This document shows, one piece after another, positions 35,916 to 47,228 of a DNA stretch of 64,000 nucleotides. Source of the DNA: Ornithodoros turicata. Its lineage: Eukaryota > Arthropoda > Arachnida > Ixodida > Argasidae. The DNA lies in contig NW_026999295.1 of NCBI RefSeq assembly GCF_037126465.1, positions 62,001 to 126,000 of the forward strand, in the 5' to 3' direction. The notes under the pieces are model-generated. The model saw nothing but the letters and a program-made list of their open reading frames with translations. It was not told the DNA's origin and made no database searches. Each line of letters begins with the position of its first letter. The first letter of the stretch is position 1. Made by a program: the position numbers and the translations under genes.

Positions 35916-38900
35916 TCAATTTATCACAGTTAGAGGAGGGCCTGGCTTCCTTGTGGACTTCTTCTGCAGCTTTCTGTCGAGGTTCTCCTTATGATTCTGG
36001 ATGGCAGCCATGATGCACTTGGGCTCCCTCAATGGCATGCTCCTTGTCTCCCGGGGGTCCACAATTTCTGGCAGCATACAATCCATGTAGAATGGAAGAA
36101 GGAAAGGTTCCATCTTCTTTGCCCAGAAGTCGTCATCCCTCATTATTCGTTCAACGTGAATGCCTTGTTGTGTGCACACAATAAAGTCGCAGAACGCAGG
36201 CTTTGTGATGTGCAACTGGCCTTGTATCTAGTAATAGTAGTCATGCCCTTGATGAAAAGCCAATTTTTCCTGGAACTTTCGTGGGTTAAGTGCTTTTGCT
36301 GCTGCTTCGGGAGCAATGTCCTTCTTTGATGCAGGGCATTTCACTTCCACAATCCCAGTATCTTGAACTATGCCATCTGGGGATGCGGCCAGGAACCCGT
36401 ACTCCAGATCAACAAACAATCCACATTTCTGCACGCTGCAATTTCGCTGTGCTTCATACAATCTGATGGCAACATCCTCATTCTGCTTTACATACTCTGT
36501 AGCACTTGTAGAGAATGGCCTTGGGTACACGAGCTGCTTCACAAGGTTGCTACTAAGCGTGGTGCTCCTCCTTTTACAAACTTTACCGAAGTTTGAAGAC
36601 GACAATCGGTTCTTGCGCTCTATCATCCATACCAAGTTTGCTGCCTGTCCTCTGGTGCGAACTTCAATTTCATCCCTCTCCTGGGACCCCACCTGGAGAG
36701 CTGACAGCACTGCTGATGACTTCTCCTCATACTGAATTGGCGACATATCTGGCTGCTGGCAGTACTCCCCGTAGTGTGCATTAGACATAGCCTCACTTTT
36801 GTTCCTCTTCTTTGGTTTTGGACCGCCGCTAAACTCTGCCTCCAGTCGCCGTTTCCTGGCAGTTGCTGTTCTCTTTGCTTGTTCTCTCGTTGCGATGAAT
36901 TTCTTCACTGACGCAGAAGGGCTCTTGTCTGTAATCTCTCTGACTGCAATGCCTTGCCATGATGGCCCATACTGGTAGTTGAGTGCTGCACCATAGCATC
37001 TGCGTTGGTAAGAGCCCCTCTGACTCCTGTTTACTTGCTTACCGCCCGAGAATTTTGCCACCAACAACGTGACATTTTCAGCGAGGTTGCTTGTGTCATT
37101 GGTAATGAGGCGGCCTGCCTTGTCAGCAATTATGTTTGCGGCAGAGAGGAGTTTCGTCTGGAAGACATATGGCAGTGTACTGAAGATCTCGGTTCCTTTC
37201 GTTCCATCACAGAAGAAGTCTTTGCACTTTTCATGGAAGCCGTACACGTGCTTTGGGCCATCGATGAGGTCTGCCTGAAGTTGTCTGGTGAGCTGCCATT
37301 GAAATGCTTCCTTCTCACTGTTTGTGCCATGGAACTTCTCAAGCCCTTGTGCGTAGTGAGATACTGCCTTTCGAGCACCATTTGAAATACGTTTCAAACG
37401 TGGAACAGTAAGAAGCTTCTGGTTTTCTGAGTTTTCTCCACGGAGCTGGTATAGCCTGCTTGTGTAGTTTCTCACAACATGGTTTGCACACTCGTTCTTC
37501 TGTACCAGGTATCCATACGGTACTTGCGTCATCACTTGATGGTAAACTGAAGAATCTCCATCCCCGACTAGTGTCCTGTACTGGAGCCCATGAGCCTGCT
37601 CACTGACCTGGAAGCCGTGAACAATAATGTCAGCTTCCATCGCAGTCGAGGCCTTGTCCCAGTTCTTGTAGCACTTGTGTGACGGGACACCAGCATCTTT
37701 TAGCTTGTGGTATTCGCAATAGCTGCAGAACTTGTTGCGCACACCTAAGTGCAGGATCTTCTTAGTTCTCGCTCCGATGATACCAGCAAGACCCGAAGAA
37801 GCTGAGTATCGGTGGCCGTGGCTTCTGTGTGACCAACCACCGTCAACGATGACCTTAGTGTGCACCGTTGTCCCATCTTCACAAACATCCCCAGCTTCTA
37901 GTGCAAGCTCCTTTTCCTCCTTCCCAGCAAGGATGATGGACTTCATGAGAATTGCCTACCAGTGCTGAGCATCCCAATGTGGCAAACGATGCTCTGGTAG
38001 CATAGCTCACCCTTCTCAAATTACTCTTTGTGCAGTGCCAATTACAATTAGGCTGCTAGAATTACTGGGAAATCCAAACAAAACCACACATTCAACGATA
38101 TATTCCTGCCTACATTGATGATTAGTAGTCATTGTGTCGTGTGCACGATGGCCTTGTTCATCACAAAAAAGAACCCGAAACCATCTGGGGCCAACACTGA
38201 ACAAGTATGCATCTGTCTCACTCGAGCAAGGACAACAGAAAATCAACATTTTGTTACGTACCTCTCCCAGTGCTTCCTCTCTTCTCAGGAATGCTCCCTT
38301 GCTCATTGTGGGCACACGACTCCTCAAAGTTGGAGAATCCAGATCCAATGGTCATGAAGGCCCAGACAGCAGCATCGTTGACTCCCATCATCTTTTCTTC
38401 AGCCACCAGAGATGTGGGTTCCGGGACAGGGTCAGTAGTGATCTTCTTCACTTGGCCACACCCACTGCACTTGTACGTAAACTCAGAGCACAGCCCAACC
38501 TTCCTTTCCTCCTGAAATGTGAACCGCTCTCCAAATATCTCTGGACAAAGTTCTCCTCCATCTCACGGAAACTCTTGATGAAATGTGCTGGGGAAACTAG
38601 CCTCCGACCCAGAATTCTGTCCTCTTCATGTTGTACAGGAGCGTTCACTTCCACGGGAAGGTCCGGCAGATCTTCCTCACCCGCAGAACAAAATGCAGAT
38701 CCAGGATGTGATGTCTGAGGATCCTGGGCTGTGTCATTGGCAATGCTGTACAGAGTGCCTGGCGGTGTCTCTGAAGGGCGGTGCTCCGATCCCTCTACTT
38801 CCGTGCAATCACTGGCCACGGATAGGTCACGTGTGAACGGTGATTCCTCCAAGGCACCATCAGACAGCTGCAGAGTGTCAGCTTGGTTGTCACCAATTGT

Positions 38901-39014
38901 CACATGAGCCTTGAGTCTGAAAACCATAGCATTGTCAATAGAGCGCTGGTCATCAAAACATTCACTACTCGTGCAATTTTGCGGGAAACATGCCTCTTCA
39001 GTGGAAATATGCAT
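35916..39014 (-). pseudogene. Mutator-like transposase domain / YqaJ nuclease protein, broken
   Basis: The main exon runs minus from 37955 to the stop at 36228-36230. It carries the DGGWSHRSHGHRYSASSG signature of the Mutator-like transposase domain, a cysteine cluster (CSYCEYH..C), a basic KPKKRNK stretch and a C-terminal YqaJ-type exonuclease core (GFLAASPDG then GIVEVKCP). A first exon upstream (about 38262-39014, first ATG at 39014) contains CSGCGQV and MGVNDAAVWAFM. It joins through a good GTACGT donor (38261) and an AG acceptor (37956), giving a 306-base phase-0 intron. Three breaks are visible: a frameshift near 38530, another near 38315, and an in-frame TAG at 36228-36230. After that TAG the same frame continues (QLHITKPAFCDF) to 35916. 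The YqaJ domain implies DNA end processing. It is a decayed member of a common arthropod repeat-associated family. Confidence 0.8.
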
Positions 39015-39029
39015 TAACGTACAGCACAA

Positions 39030-39705
39030 GCATTTAAAATCGCTGTAATCAACCCAAACGCGCCGTGGGTAGTGTTACAGCAAGAGTAACGCGAACAGCC
39101 AGCTGGGTTACACCACGAGTAACGGGAAATGCTACTAGCCAAATATAATCGGCCAAGATTGTCAACTAGCGACGACAGCATTGTTGCATTACTTTCCTGC
39201 TTTATTTCCAAATTTGCTGCTTTCTTAAATTCTGGTTTATTTTAGGAAATTGTCGACAGACGCATGTACACGGTGTGTAAGTGTCTGATCGTTGGTAAGT
39301 TGCCAAAGCAAAACGAGACACCCTAACTTGACCGCCACGCAGATAAAATAAGTAATAAGTAACTAATAAGTAATAAGTAATAAGTAATCTAACCGACCCT
39401 CATGCTAACAGAATATGTCATCACACACAACGTCTACTAACACACTCGTATGAAATGGCTTGCTGTTCGCGTTGCTCGTGGTATAAGGTCAGTCACCACG
39501 AAAGACGCCAAGCAAAAAGAATAACAGAAAAGTTCATTTGCATGAAAATTTGCGGCCTAGGTATCAATACCATTCGCATGACCTTCATTCTGAAGTGGTC
39601 TTTTTGAACGGAAAGGAACGAATATGCTTACCGTCGTTTCTTCCGGAGCAGTCGGCAATGCGCTTTGCTGGACTTTCCACGGGCATAACATCGATTCCTT
39701 TGGTT
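39030..39705. other. intergenic with AATAAGT microsatellite
   Basis: A short tandem AATAAGT/AATAAGTAACT repeat lies at about 39347-39389. Otherwise nothing is recognised. Confidence 0.4.
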
Positions 39706-39709
39706 CGTA

Positions 39710-40837
39710 CCCAGTAAACCATATACGTCCCAGTGACATCTGCGAGATATCCCATTTTGGATATAAGAATATCCCAGGGAGCACCCTGCAGATCCCCAGG
39801 ATACCCAGGGGAGATCCAGGAGACCAGGATTTTGGCACTTTTTGTAGATCCCAGGAACATCCCAACGACGTCGGCATAAGACTTTTGGGCCAATATGGGA
39901 TGTTACTTATAATTGCTTTTCAAATGCAAGAAATTTTATTCTAGGTTCCGCGCCATACTTTTGCTTGATACATTAGAAGTGACGACGACACGGTGATATA
40001 CCTACCAAACATATGTGAAGGGTGTTTAAAGGTGCTCCCACCCTAAAATAAGGGCAGTCTCTCTTTTTGACCCCTCGACCGCGTACGCGGATTTGGAGAG
40101 AAACCAGAGCATTCACAATAGCATATGTTGCCGAAATGAACAGAGCATATACTGAAATACAAATTGTTGTGCGCGTTTATTATAAGACATTCGGGCGTAA
40201 GTCATTTGTAACGGTGAGGGGGTGTGTCTTTGCAATTAACTCTTGTATCTGCAGATTCAAGAAATAACCAATAACGTATTCCTTCCTATCTAATATTGTG
40301 TTTTCAATTCAGGCTATTGTCTATAATGTGATTACCTGCTGAGTGGAAGCGCAAAAGTGATCGAATTCCTCCGTTGCTTGTCGGGTGTTACGCACAGATA
40401 AATATGTTGTTACGGCCAGCAGAACGCGATCGATAGATATATAACGATTTTACCTGTTCCCCCATATCTAGTTAACGTTCACAGAAGTTTGTGCTTGCTC
40501 TGAGCACAAGAAAAACGTTGCCGTCGAAACAACATGCCAGTTATCACATGTTTACTCGTATATCCCGGCAGATATACGTTATACGCGTATGTTATACGTT
40601 ATGTTATACGCAGATATATATATTCCACAGATACCCCTGGGATCTGCAGGCTGCTTATTTTGAAACATCCAAAGCGCGATATCCTACAGACGTATCTGGG
40701 ACATCTGTTATTTATTAGATAAGACAGATACGCGATTGTTGTCGTGGGATGTTCCACAGATATCACATGGATGTCCAGATATTTAGGACCTTCACGACCT
40801 TGTAGGGATATCCCAGGGATATTAGTGGTTTACTGGG
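39710..40837. mobile_element. TA-flanked MITE
   Basis: Perfect 12 bp terminal inverted repeats CCCAGTAAACCA (39710) and TGGTTTACTGGG (ending 40837) are bordered on both sides by TA, the expected target duplication of a Tc1/mariner-type or similar transposon. Subterminal sequence near both ends is rich in GATATCCC and CCAGGGATA motifs. The 1128 bp interior has TTATACG-type short repeats near 40575-40615 and no transposase. Confidence 0.65.
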
Positions 40838-40849
40838 TACTTGGACACG

Positions 40850-41676
40850 GCATTTTCCTTCTTTTCTGGGTGCTGTCTACACACCCAACGGAGAATAATG
40901 CAACTCCTCAGCACGACATTCAGCCAAACGGACACAACATAACCGTACGATCAACAAAAATACACGCGGCAGGAACCTGCGTATACGGAATCACGCACGG
41001 GGCCAACGTTTCGTAAGTCAGGGAGGTCAGAGAACTGCTACGTGATCACGGGATCACCACATACGAACCCGTGCCATCTCTCGGCAACCTCTTGCAACGC
41101 GAAGCTGCCGCTGGTTTCAAACGCGTACGGCAGGTTGCGCTAGTCACCACATTTTCTGCGTTTCTGTGTATTTAGGTGTGCGATTTTGAACCACGCTAGT
41201 TTATTTATTTTTCTTTCATTTGCGATAAAAGTTTGGACATCACTCCTGCTGATAATTACCCGCCCGCTGATCATATTTTCAGCCGAGAATAAGTACAGAA
41301 TAGCCTTTTATGGCAAGTGTAAAAGTAGCGTTTTTTTCTTAAATTTGATAGGGAATAATCAATTAATGACGCTTTACGCGAGTAAAAACGTTCTTGACTT
41401 TCCTTTGCATACTGTGCAACGTCACTTTGAAAAAGGATTGACGGCGCTATCTCTTTTCGTGTTCGCATCATCCTTGACTCAAAAACACCAAAAATGGAAG
41501 ATATGGTCGTCCTTCTCGCTTTATAACGCCACAGCTGATCATCACATAAACAAACGAGTTCTTGGCTTAGCTTACCCAAAGAACAAGCTTTCCAACGGTA
41601 CCAACATATTTCACGTAAGTTGCCGAGAAGCCGCGTAACCTATGACTGAAAATGACACTTTTCGGGTGATGAGTGG
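40850..41676. other. intergenic; one unassigned 150-residue frame
   Basis: A plus-strand frame at 41186-41638 encodes 150 residues starting MNHASLFIFLSFAIKVW, hydrophobic at the N-terminus. I do not recognise it, the opposite strand is also partly open, and no splice or promoter signal is convincing. It may be chance. Confidence 0.3.
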
Positions 41677-41800
41677 GACCGTAGCCTTAAGCCCCGAAGT
41701 TGACGACATTGGTCACTTGGCCATTTCGAGTGCCGTTTTGGAAGCGATTTTGTCAAACGCGACCTCTCAGGGTGCAATAGGGGAACAAAATACGAGGGGC
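41677..41800 (+). repeat. solo unit of the 197 bp satellite with border
   Basis: From 41693, GCCCCGAAGTTGACGACATT through GGGTGCAATAGGGGAACAAAA matches a partial satellite unit, about 14 kb away from the array. It is preceded by GTGGGACCGTAGCCTTAA, which is the reverse complement (one mismatch) of the border that closes the array at 27913-27931. Confidence 0.8.
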
Positions 41801-42764
41801 TCAAACGTCCGATGTTATTTTTGTTTTTTGTTTTTTGCTGAAATTTTTTGTGGCGGTCCACTTTGATGCGCACGACACAAATGCAAAAGATTTCGATCCC
41901 AAAGCTAAACACTTCTCCGCTGGGTGCCTCCAAACTTCAGCGGAATGCGCGAAACGTCGCTCCATGTGCGCGGCGCTTGCGTGCCAACCCTTCAACGGAT
42001 CGGGAAAATTGTAACGGGGTGCGCTTTGACGATTGCTGCGCTGCGCCGAGATCAAGACCGCTATTCCTCGGTAATGCTTGGAAGCTGAATACTCGTGATG
42101 CTGCAGAAAAGCATGCACTTATGTGGACCATATGAGCATGTTTCCGCAATATCAGCATTGTTATCTTCGAGATCTTCGCGGCGGCTACTGTCTGGTGCAC
42201 TTTCCGTCGTGAAGTGAAAATGCGAACTGCACAGCGCCTCAGATTTGGGTGTCAGCGTGACTAACCTCGGCGTCGCCATAACTTGCACGATGCCACGAAG
42301 TCTGTGTTCGACACGTTCAAGCGTGACATCTGTACCTTTTGACTTTTCTTTTTTCATCACACGCACCTATATGACATCAGAAGCGTGGAACAGCCAAGTG
42401 TTGTGGGGGAAAGGAGCGACCGGAACCCGGAAACCTCACGTGCGGCGTGGCTCCTACACCGCTCTAGATAAAAAAAATTGTATATTCGTAACAAGGAAAA
42501 ACAGCCTCAAAATATTTTATTCCTGCAAACTAGAGGCATTGATCTACACTGTGATACCAAGCTTGAGGTTCTAGACCGCCCAGCAGTTAGCTTTTTTGTC
42601 TTCTCTACTTAAGCATTTTTGCGAAAGAAAAGATGGATTTTTTATTAAAGATGGCTATGCCTAGGGATTTGCAAAAAAATACCCTAATGTCAACACAGTG
42701 GGGATGAAACGAAAAAAAAAAAAAAAGAAATTCGATATGTAATACGTAACGTGTGATAAAACAT
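41801..42764. other. intergenic, nothing recognised
   Basis: Overlapping small frames on both strands without recognisable domains. An A run lies near 42711-42726. Confidence 0.35.
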
Positions 42765-42779
42765 CATCAATATTGCAGG

Positions 42780-43338
42780 AAGGGAGTTGCCTCAGGACAG
42801 AAGCCGCCATATATTTCGAACAGAGACTGTTCTTCTGGGCACCGTCCTCATCATTGGCATGGTATTTAAAGGGTTAGGTGTGACGTGTTTAAAGGTTCAT
42901 GCGAATTGTGGGTCAACAGCCCGGAGGGAAGAAAGGGTCCGTACGGGCTTCTACGGCCGGAGTGAATGGCTGCTTTGTTAGAGTGTGGAGGGGATTATGT
43001 GAACGTAGTGATCTAGGCTGCAGACCGGTTACAGAAAAATGGAAGGTTCACGAACACGTGGACGAAACGGGACAACAGGCAAGAATTGGCAAGCATAGCG
43101 AAAGATAAGGAGGTTAGTGGTTACGTACGTAGAAGCCCGTATGGACCCTTTCTTCCCTCCGGGCTGTTGACCCACAATTCGCATGAACCTTTAAACACGT
43201 CACACCTAACCCTTTAAATACCATGCCAATGATGAGGACGGTGTCCAGAAGGAGAACAGTCTCTGTTTGAAATATCAGCGGCTTCTGTCCTGAGGCAACT
43301 CCCTTCCTGCATCTCTACCGGTTCGCTGGATTTCTACC
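42780..43338. mobile_element. short Penelope-like insertion with inverted terminal segments
   Basis: A perfect 15 bp target-site duplication CATCAATATTGCAGG flanks the insert (42765-42779 and 43339-43353). The left part (to about 43124) matches the 3' terminal region of the large element at 46840-47220. The right part is its inverted copy, ending with GCAACTCCCTTCCT joined to TCTCTACCGGTTCGCTGGAT, which is the 5' start of the large element. Inverted terminal repeat arrangements like this are usual for Penelope-like insertions. No reverse transcriptase is present. Confidence 0.8.
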
Positions 43339-43353
43339 CATCAATATTGCAGG

Positions 43354-44289
43354 TTTTTTGCAACATTGATAGTCGTTCTTCTTTGATGTTTTATGTTCAA
43401 AATGGCTAGAAACGCCGCTCGCAAGTAGACATACCCTTCTCTAAGCGCATTCGTTAAAATTGTCCCGATCCGATGAAGGGTTGCCACGCAAAGGAAGCGA
43501 GGTTTAGCGCATTGCGCGGAAGTTTGGATCCACCTAGCGGAGAAGCGGCCACCGCCCCCGGACATTTGAGCTTGAATGAGTCGGGGCGAAAACTCTGTTG
43601 CTCACTGGCTAATTATATAGTATGTATATATTTAATCATTGTCTCTACTTATCTGTCTTGTGGCTATTTACTCTGGTGCACCATTGGAACTTTCACTTGG
43701 CAAAATCGCGGACGTGCATGTTCGGCAGAGACGCAAAGTGACCACTCCTAAAATTTTCGGTTGTATAATCATAGCTTTGTCTTCCGGGGTCGTTAGTTTC
43801 GAAGTTCGTAATATCGTCTACTGAACTTCAGTGTGTCAATAATACACTGAACATAGATTTGCATTAAAGAGAGGCCTTTATTTCAGCAACGAAAATGACT
43901 ACACAGACATAAGTATATGTACATTGTTTATGAACGCCATATGGTACGTCTAGTTAACATTGATTAGTAAAAAAAAAAAAAAAACTGATGACATTTCATG
44001 TACAAGAAAGGTAATGAAAGCTGACGATCGTCAGATTGTCGCGTCATACGCCGAAAACATGATATGCACAAATAATGCAGCAGTTGAAACAAACGCAATG
44101 GAAACACACTACGAGGTATATACAATAAGTACACAGCGAAATCAATGGCGCAGAACCAATATACGAAAGCACAACACATATATAAGTTAAATGCACACAA
44201 ACACAGTCATTCGAATAACACTGCAAAACATCTTGTTGAACACAGAGTGGGATGTCTTGCTTCAGGACTTGGTACACTTGACCCCGCGA
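43354..44289. other. intergenic, nothing recognised
   Basis: AT-rich sequence with an A run near 43970-43984. No supported gene. Confidence 0.35.
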
Positions 44290-46369
44290 CTAGTTCTGCG
44301 ACTGCAGTGCGGTCCGAAGCATTTTACGGAGTGCAAAGCTAGATTTTACTGATGTGTTAATTCCCAACGCCCTGAGTTCTGTCCTAATTTCCCCAGGACT
44401 CATGCTGTCTACATCGAAATTTCTGGCTGCTATTTCTGTGCTAGTCAGCCGCTGTCTCTTTGTTCTGGACACCACTATACCGCCCTCTTGCCAGTATTCC
44501 TTATCAGCTTTTTATACGCTCGTCGCTCTCTCTCGTAGTGAAGATTTTCTGCGCGTTTGGCAAGTTTCAGCACGTCTCTTGCAGCGTCCCATTTATTTGA
44601 TTTTTGGTGATGAACCCTTTCCGGACATCATTTTTTTCTTCGATGCCTTGGCTGGAAAACCAACCCAAACAGCTGAATTTTGAGTGCTTATTCGAGGCGT
44701 GATGAGTTAAAATATGAATGTAAGGGATAACGTACTTTGCACCGTACCCCTTTCTTGCAGTGCTTCCGAGTTCAACAAACAGTCGGGGGAACTCAGTTGC
44801 TTGACTCTGTACATTCATACCTCTCGTATCTCTTTCGATCACATTAAGCAGTTCACTTAATGTTTCCCATAGCTTTAGCACCCTGGTTTCCGTGTCCGAG
44901 AGCAGGCGGCCTCTCAACCTATCCGGTAGTTTTTCTAACAATATGGTTGCGTCAACCCCCGTCAGAGATGCAAAATCTTTTCTATTCTGCCCTTCGTTCT
45001 CCGCAGAGATGGAAACCCGGACACCGCATTCACCCACAACGGTTTCGAATGCTTCGACATATTTCTCTTCTCGGGACCCTCTTTGCACACTTAGTTTGCT
45101 GTCCATGTCTTAGAACTCCCTTAGCACATTATCAAAAAGTCTGTCGAACACTCTCATCCTCATATGAAGGACGTCGGGAACTATGTTGTAAGGCTCAATC
45201 TTTAGTAAGGGCACAAACTGTACCCCATTTCGTAAGTTGTCGCAATCGTCTCCATGGTTTTCAGGGTACGCGCGAGAGGGGGCTCGTTAAAAACGTGCAC
45301 AGGCTCGCGATAATCCCCCCGCTGAGATTGAGAAGCCGTGCAAAATGGACACGGAAAAGCTGAGGAGGCAGACTCCATCCCTAATACTGTTAAGAGAAAC
45401 TTTAAGTCTGCGCCGAGACAAACATTCAGTGGTACAAACACGTTGTCAATGTTCATGCCGGTGGTTTCCACAAGCTCATTTATTTCCGAAATGACATTTG
45501 CGAATGCCATTCTTAGCATGAAATACTTTTCTGGCATGTCTGCTAGCGCTAGGATGCGATGTTTTTTTGTGACCTTGTGGATTACCTGTGCATTCGAGCA
45601 CTACATAGGATAAAATTGTCCACGACGCCTTTTTGCTGATGCGGCTACCGTCTCCTAGTTTCACTGTAAGCGTTCCTGATCTGCTGATTTCCTCTACCGT
45701 TTTGCGTTCCTTCTTGCATTTTTCAAGTATTACGTGTTTTAAGTCTTCTACGAAAGAGACCTGTGATCCGACACATTGTCCTGGTGTTTCTGCCACTTCT
45801 ATGAGATTGTCTACACTTTGGCGATATTCATTAATAAGATTGAAGGATGGGAGACCTTGCAAGCGGTGGGAAAGCTCTTGCCAAAACACATTACTCACGT
45901 AATGATCGTCCAGTAGTGCGGTAATATCTCCGATTAGATCCCTGTCAGCGGGGTCGAGATCGGAAAGCTTCCCTACTTTTTGTCCCCTGTATGATTTCTT
46001 CAAATCTCGAGACACTGATACTTTACTTTCTGAGAAGGTGAGCTTGTGCTCGATGCCTTTAATGTCTTCGAGTATGATGTCTTCGAGTGAGAGACCGTAC
46101 TGAGAAAGCAGATCATCTAGTGTCGTTTGCATTTTCCCTCCACATTTAGCAAGCTGTCTACGGTCTGTCCTTGTGCTTCCTTCACAGATTTTACCTCCGC
46201 CGTTGGAAGGTGAATCACTCGCGGATGGCGAGGGGGGTGCATATCGGGACACTTGCGCAAGTGGCACTTCATGGGGTGAATTTTTGAGCTCAGCTATCTC
46301 GGCCCTTAAAGGGACCGAAAAGTGAAAAATAACCCCTATATTTTGGCCCACCATCCTGCACATTATCAT
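44290..46369 (-). pseudogene. transposase-like gene, broken, SAP-like C-terminus
   Basis: Four minus-strand frames line up as one decayed gene. Frame one (45476-46369; likely ATG at MQTTLDDLLSQYG) ends with a VKLGDGSRISKKASW block, where the Asp may be catalytic. A frameshift near 45600 leads to frame two, with VPLNVCLGADLKFLL and a PCPFC cysteine pair. Another shift near 45210 precedes VPLLKIEPYNIVPDVLHMRMR, and a TAA interrupts before MDSKLSVQRG (44567-45106). The last piece (44290-44475) has SPGEIRTELRALG, which resembles a SAP DNA-binding motif. The layout resembles uncharacterised transposase-like proteins common in metazoan genomes, but I cannot name the superfamily. A seven-A run lies close to the first shift. 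Confidence 0.55.
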
Positions 46370-47228
46370 TGTTTGGTAACACAGAGAAAGCGTTACCTCA
46401 CAAATCGGAATATGTTTTTACGTATAAATATTTTGAAGGTTGCCGGAACATGGACGGTGCTGCCAACAAACGGCAAAAAAGAGTAACTTCGGTTTCAGGT
46501 CCAGGGCGTCCGGGATTGGTCAACCTGTACCACGTGACAATTAGTTTCTAGAGGACAAAGTTCACACACATTATCCTTATAACTAAACGTCGTTTTAAAA
46601 ATGACGTTCACTTCCAGGCATTTGAAGAACATAGTCTCTATACTAATAAAACATTCAGCTACGACGCGCCGTGCCGTTTGCAAGGCCGTCTGCAAGGCCG
46701 TCTGTGTTATCGCGCTTATTGTCTACGCCGTGGGTGGGCATACCGGCAGCGCGAAGCATAAAGTGAAAGTCTGTGAAAGTAATCAAATCATTTGTCTGTC
46801 ACTGTTGTGTCACGTATTTACGAATGCCTGGTGTACGTTGTAGGAAGGGAGTTGCCTCAGGACAGAAGCCGCCGATATTTCGAACAGAGACTGTTCTTCT
46901 TCTGGGCACCGTCCTCATCATTGGCATGGTATTTAAAGGGTTAGGTGTGACGTGTTTAAAGGTTCATGCGAATTGTGGGTCAACAGCCAGGAGGGAAGAA
47001 AGGGTCCGTGCGGGCTTCTACGGCCGGAGTGAATGGCTGCTTTGTTAGGGTGTGGAGGGGATTATGTGAACGTAGTGATCTAGGCTACAGACAGGTTACA
47101 GTTAAATGGAAGGTTCACGAACACGTGGACGAAACGGGACAACAGGCAAGAATTGACAAGCATAGCGAAAGATAAGGAGGTTAGTGGTTACGTGGGGAAA
47201 ATTCCAGAACAAGCAAGTTTTTTTTTTT

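Noticed and set aside
31335..36013. Open frames of 1096, 824, 453 and 1374 residues on the plus strand
   Set aside because: All are translations of the 77 bp tandem repeat, which lacks stops in every frame. Three overlapping frames are open at once, with no start context, domain or signal peptide.
38016..38348. Separate 110-residue minus protein
   Set aside because: Its first half is the frameshifted continuation of the Mutator-like/YqaJ gene and the rest reads through the proposed intron.
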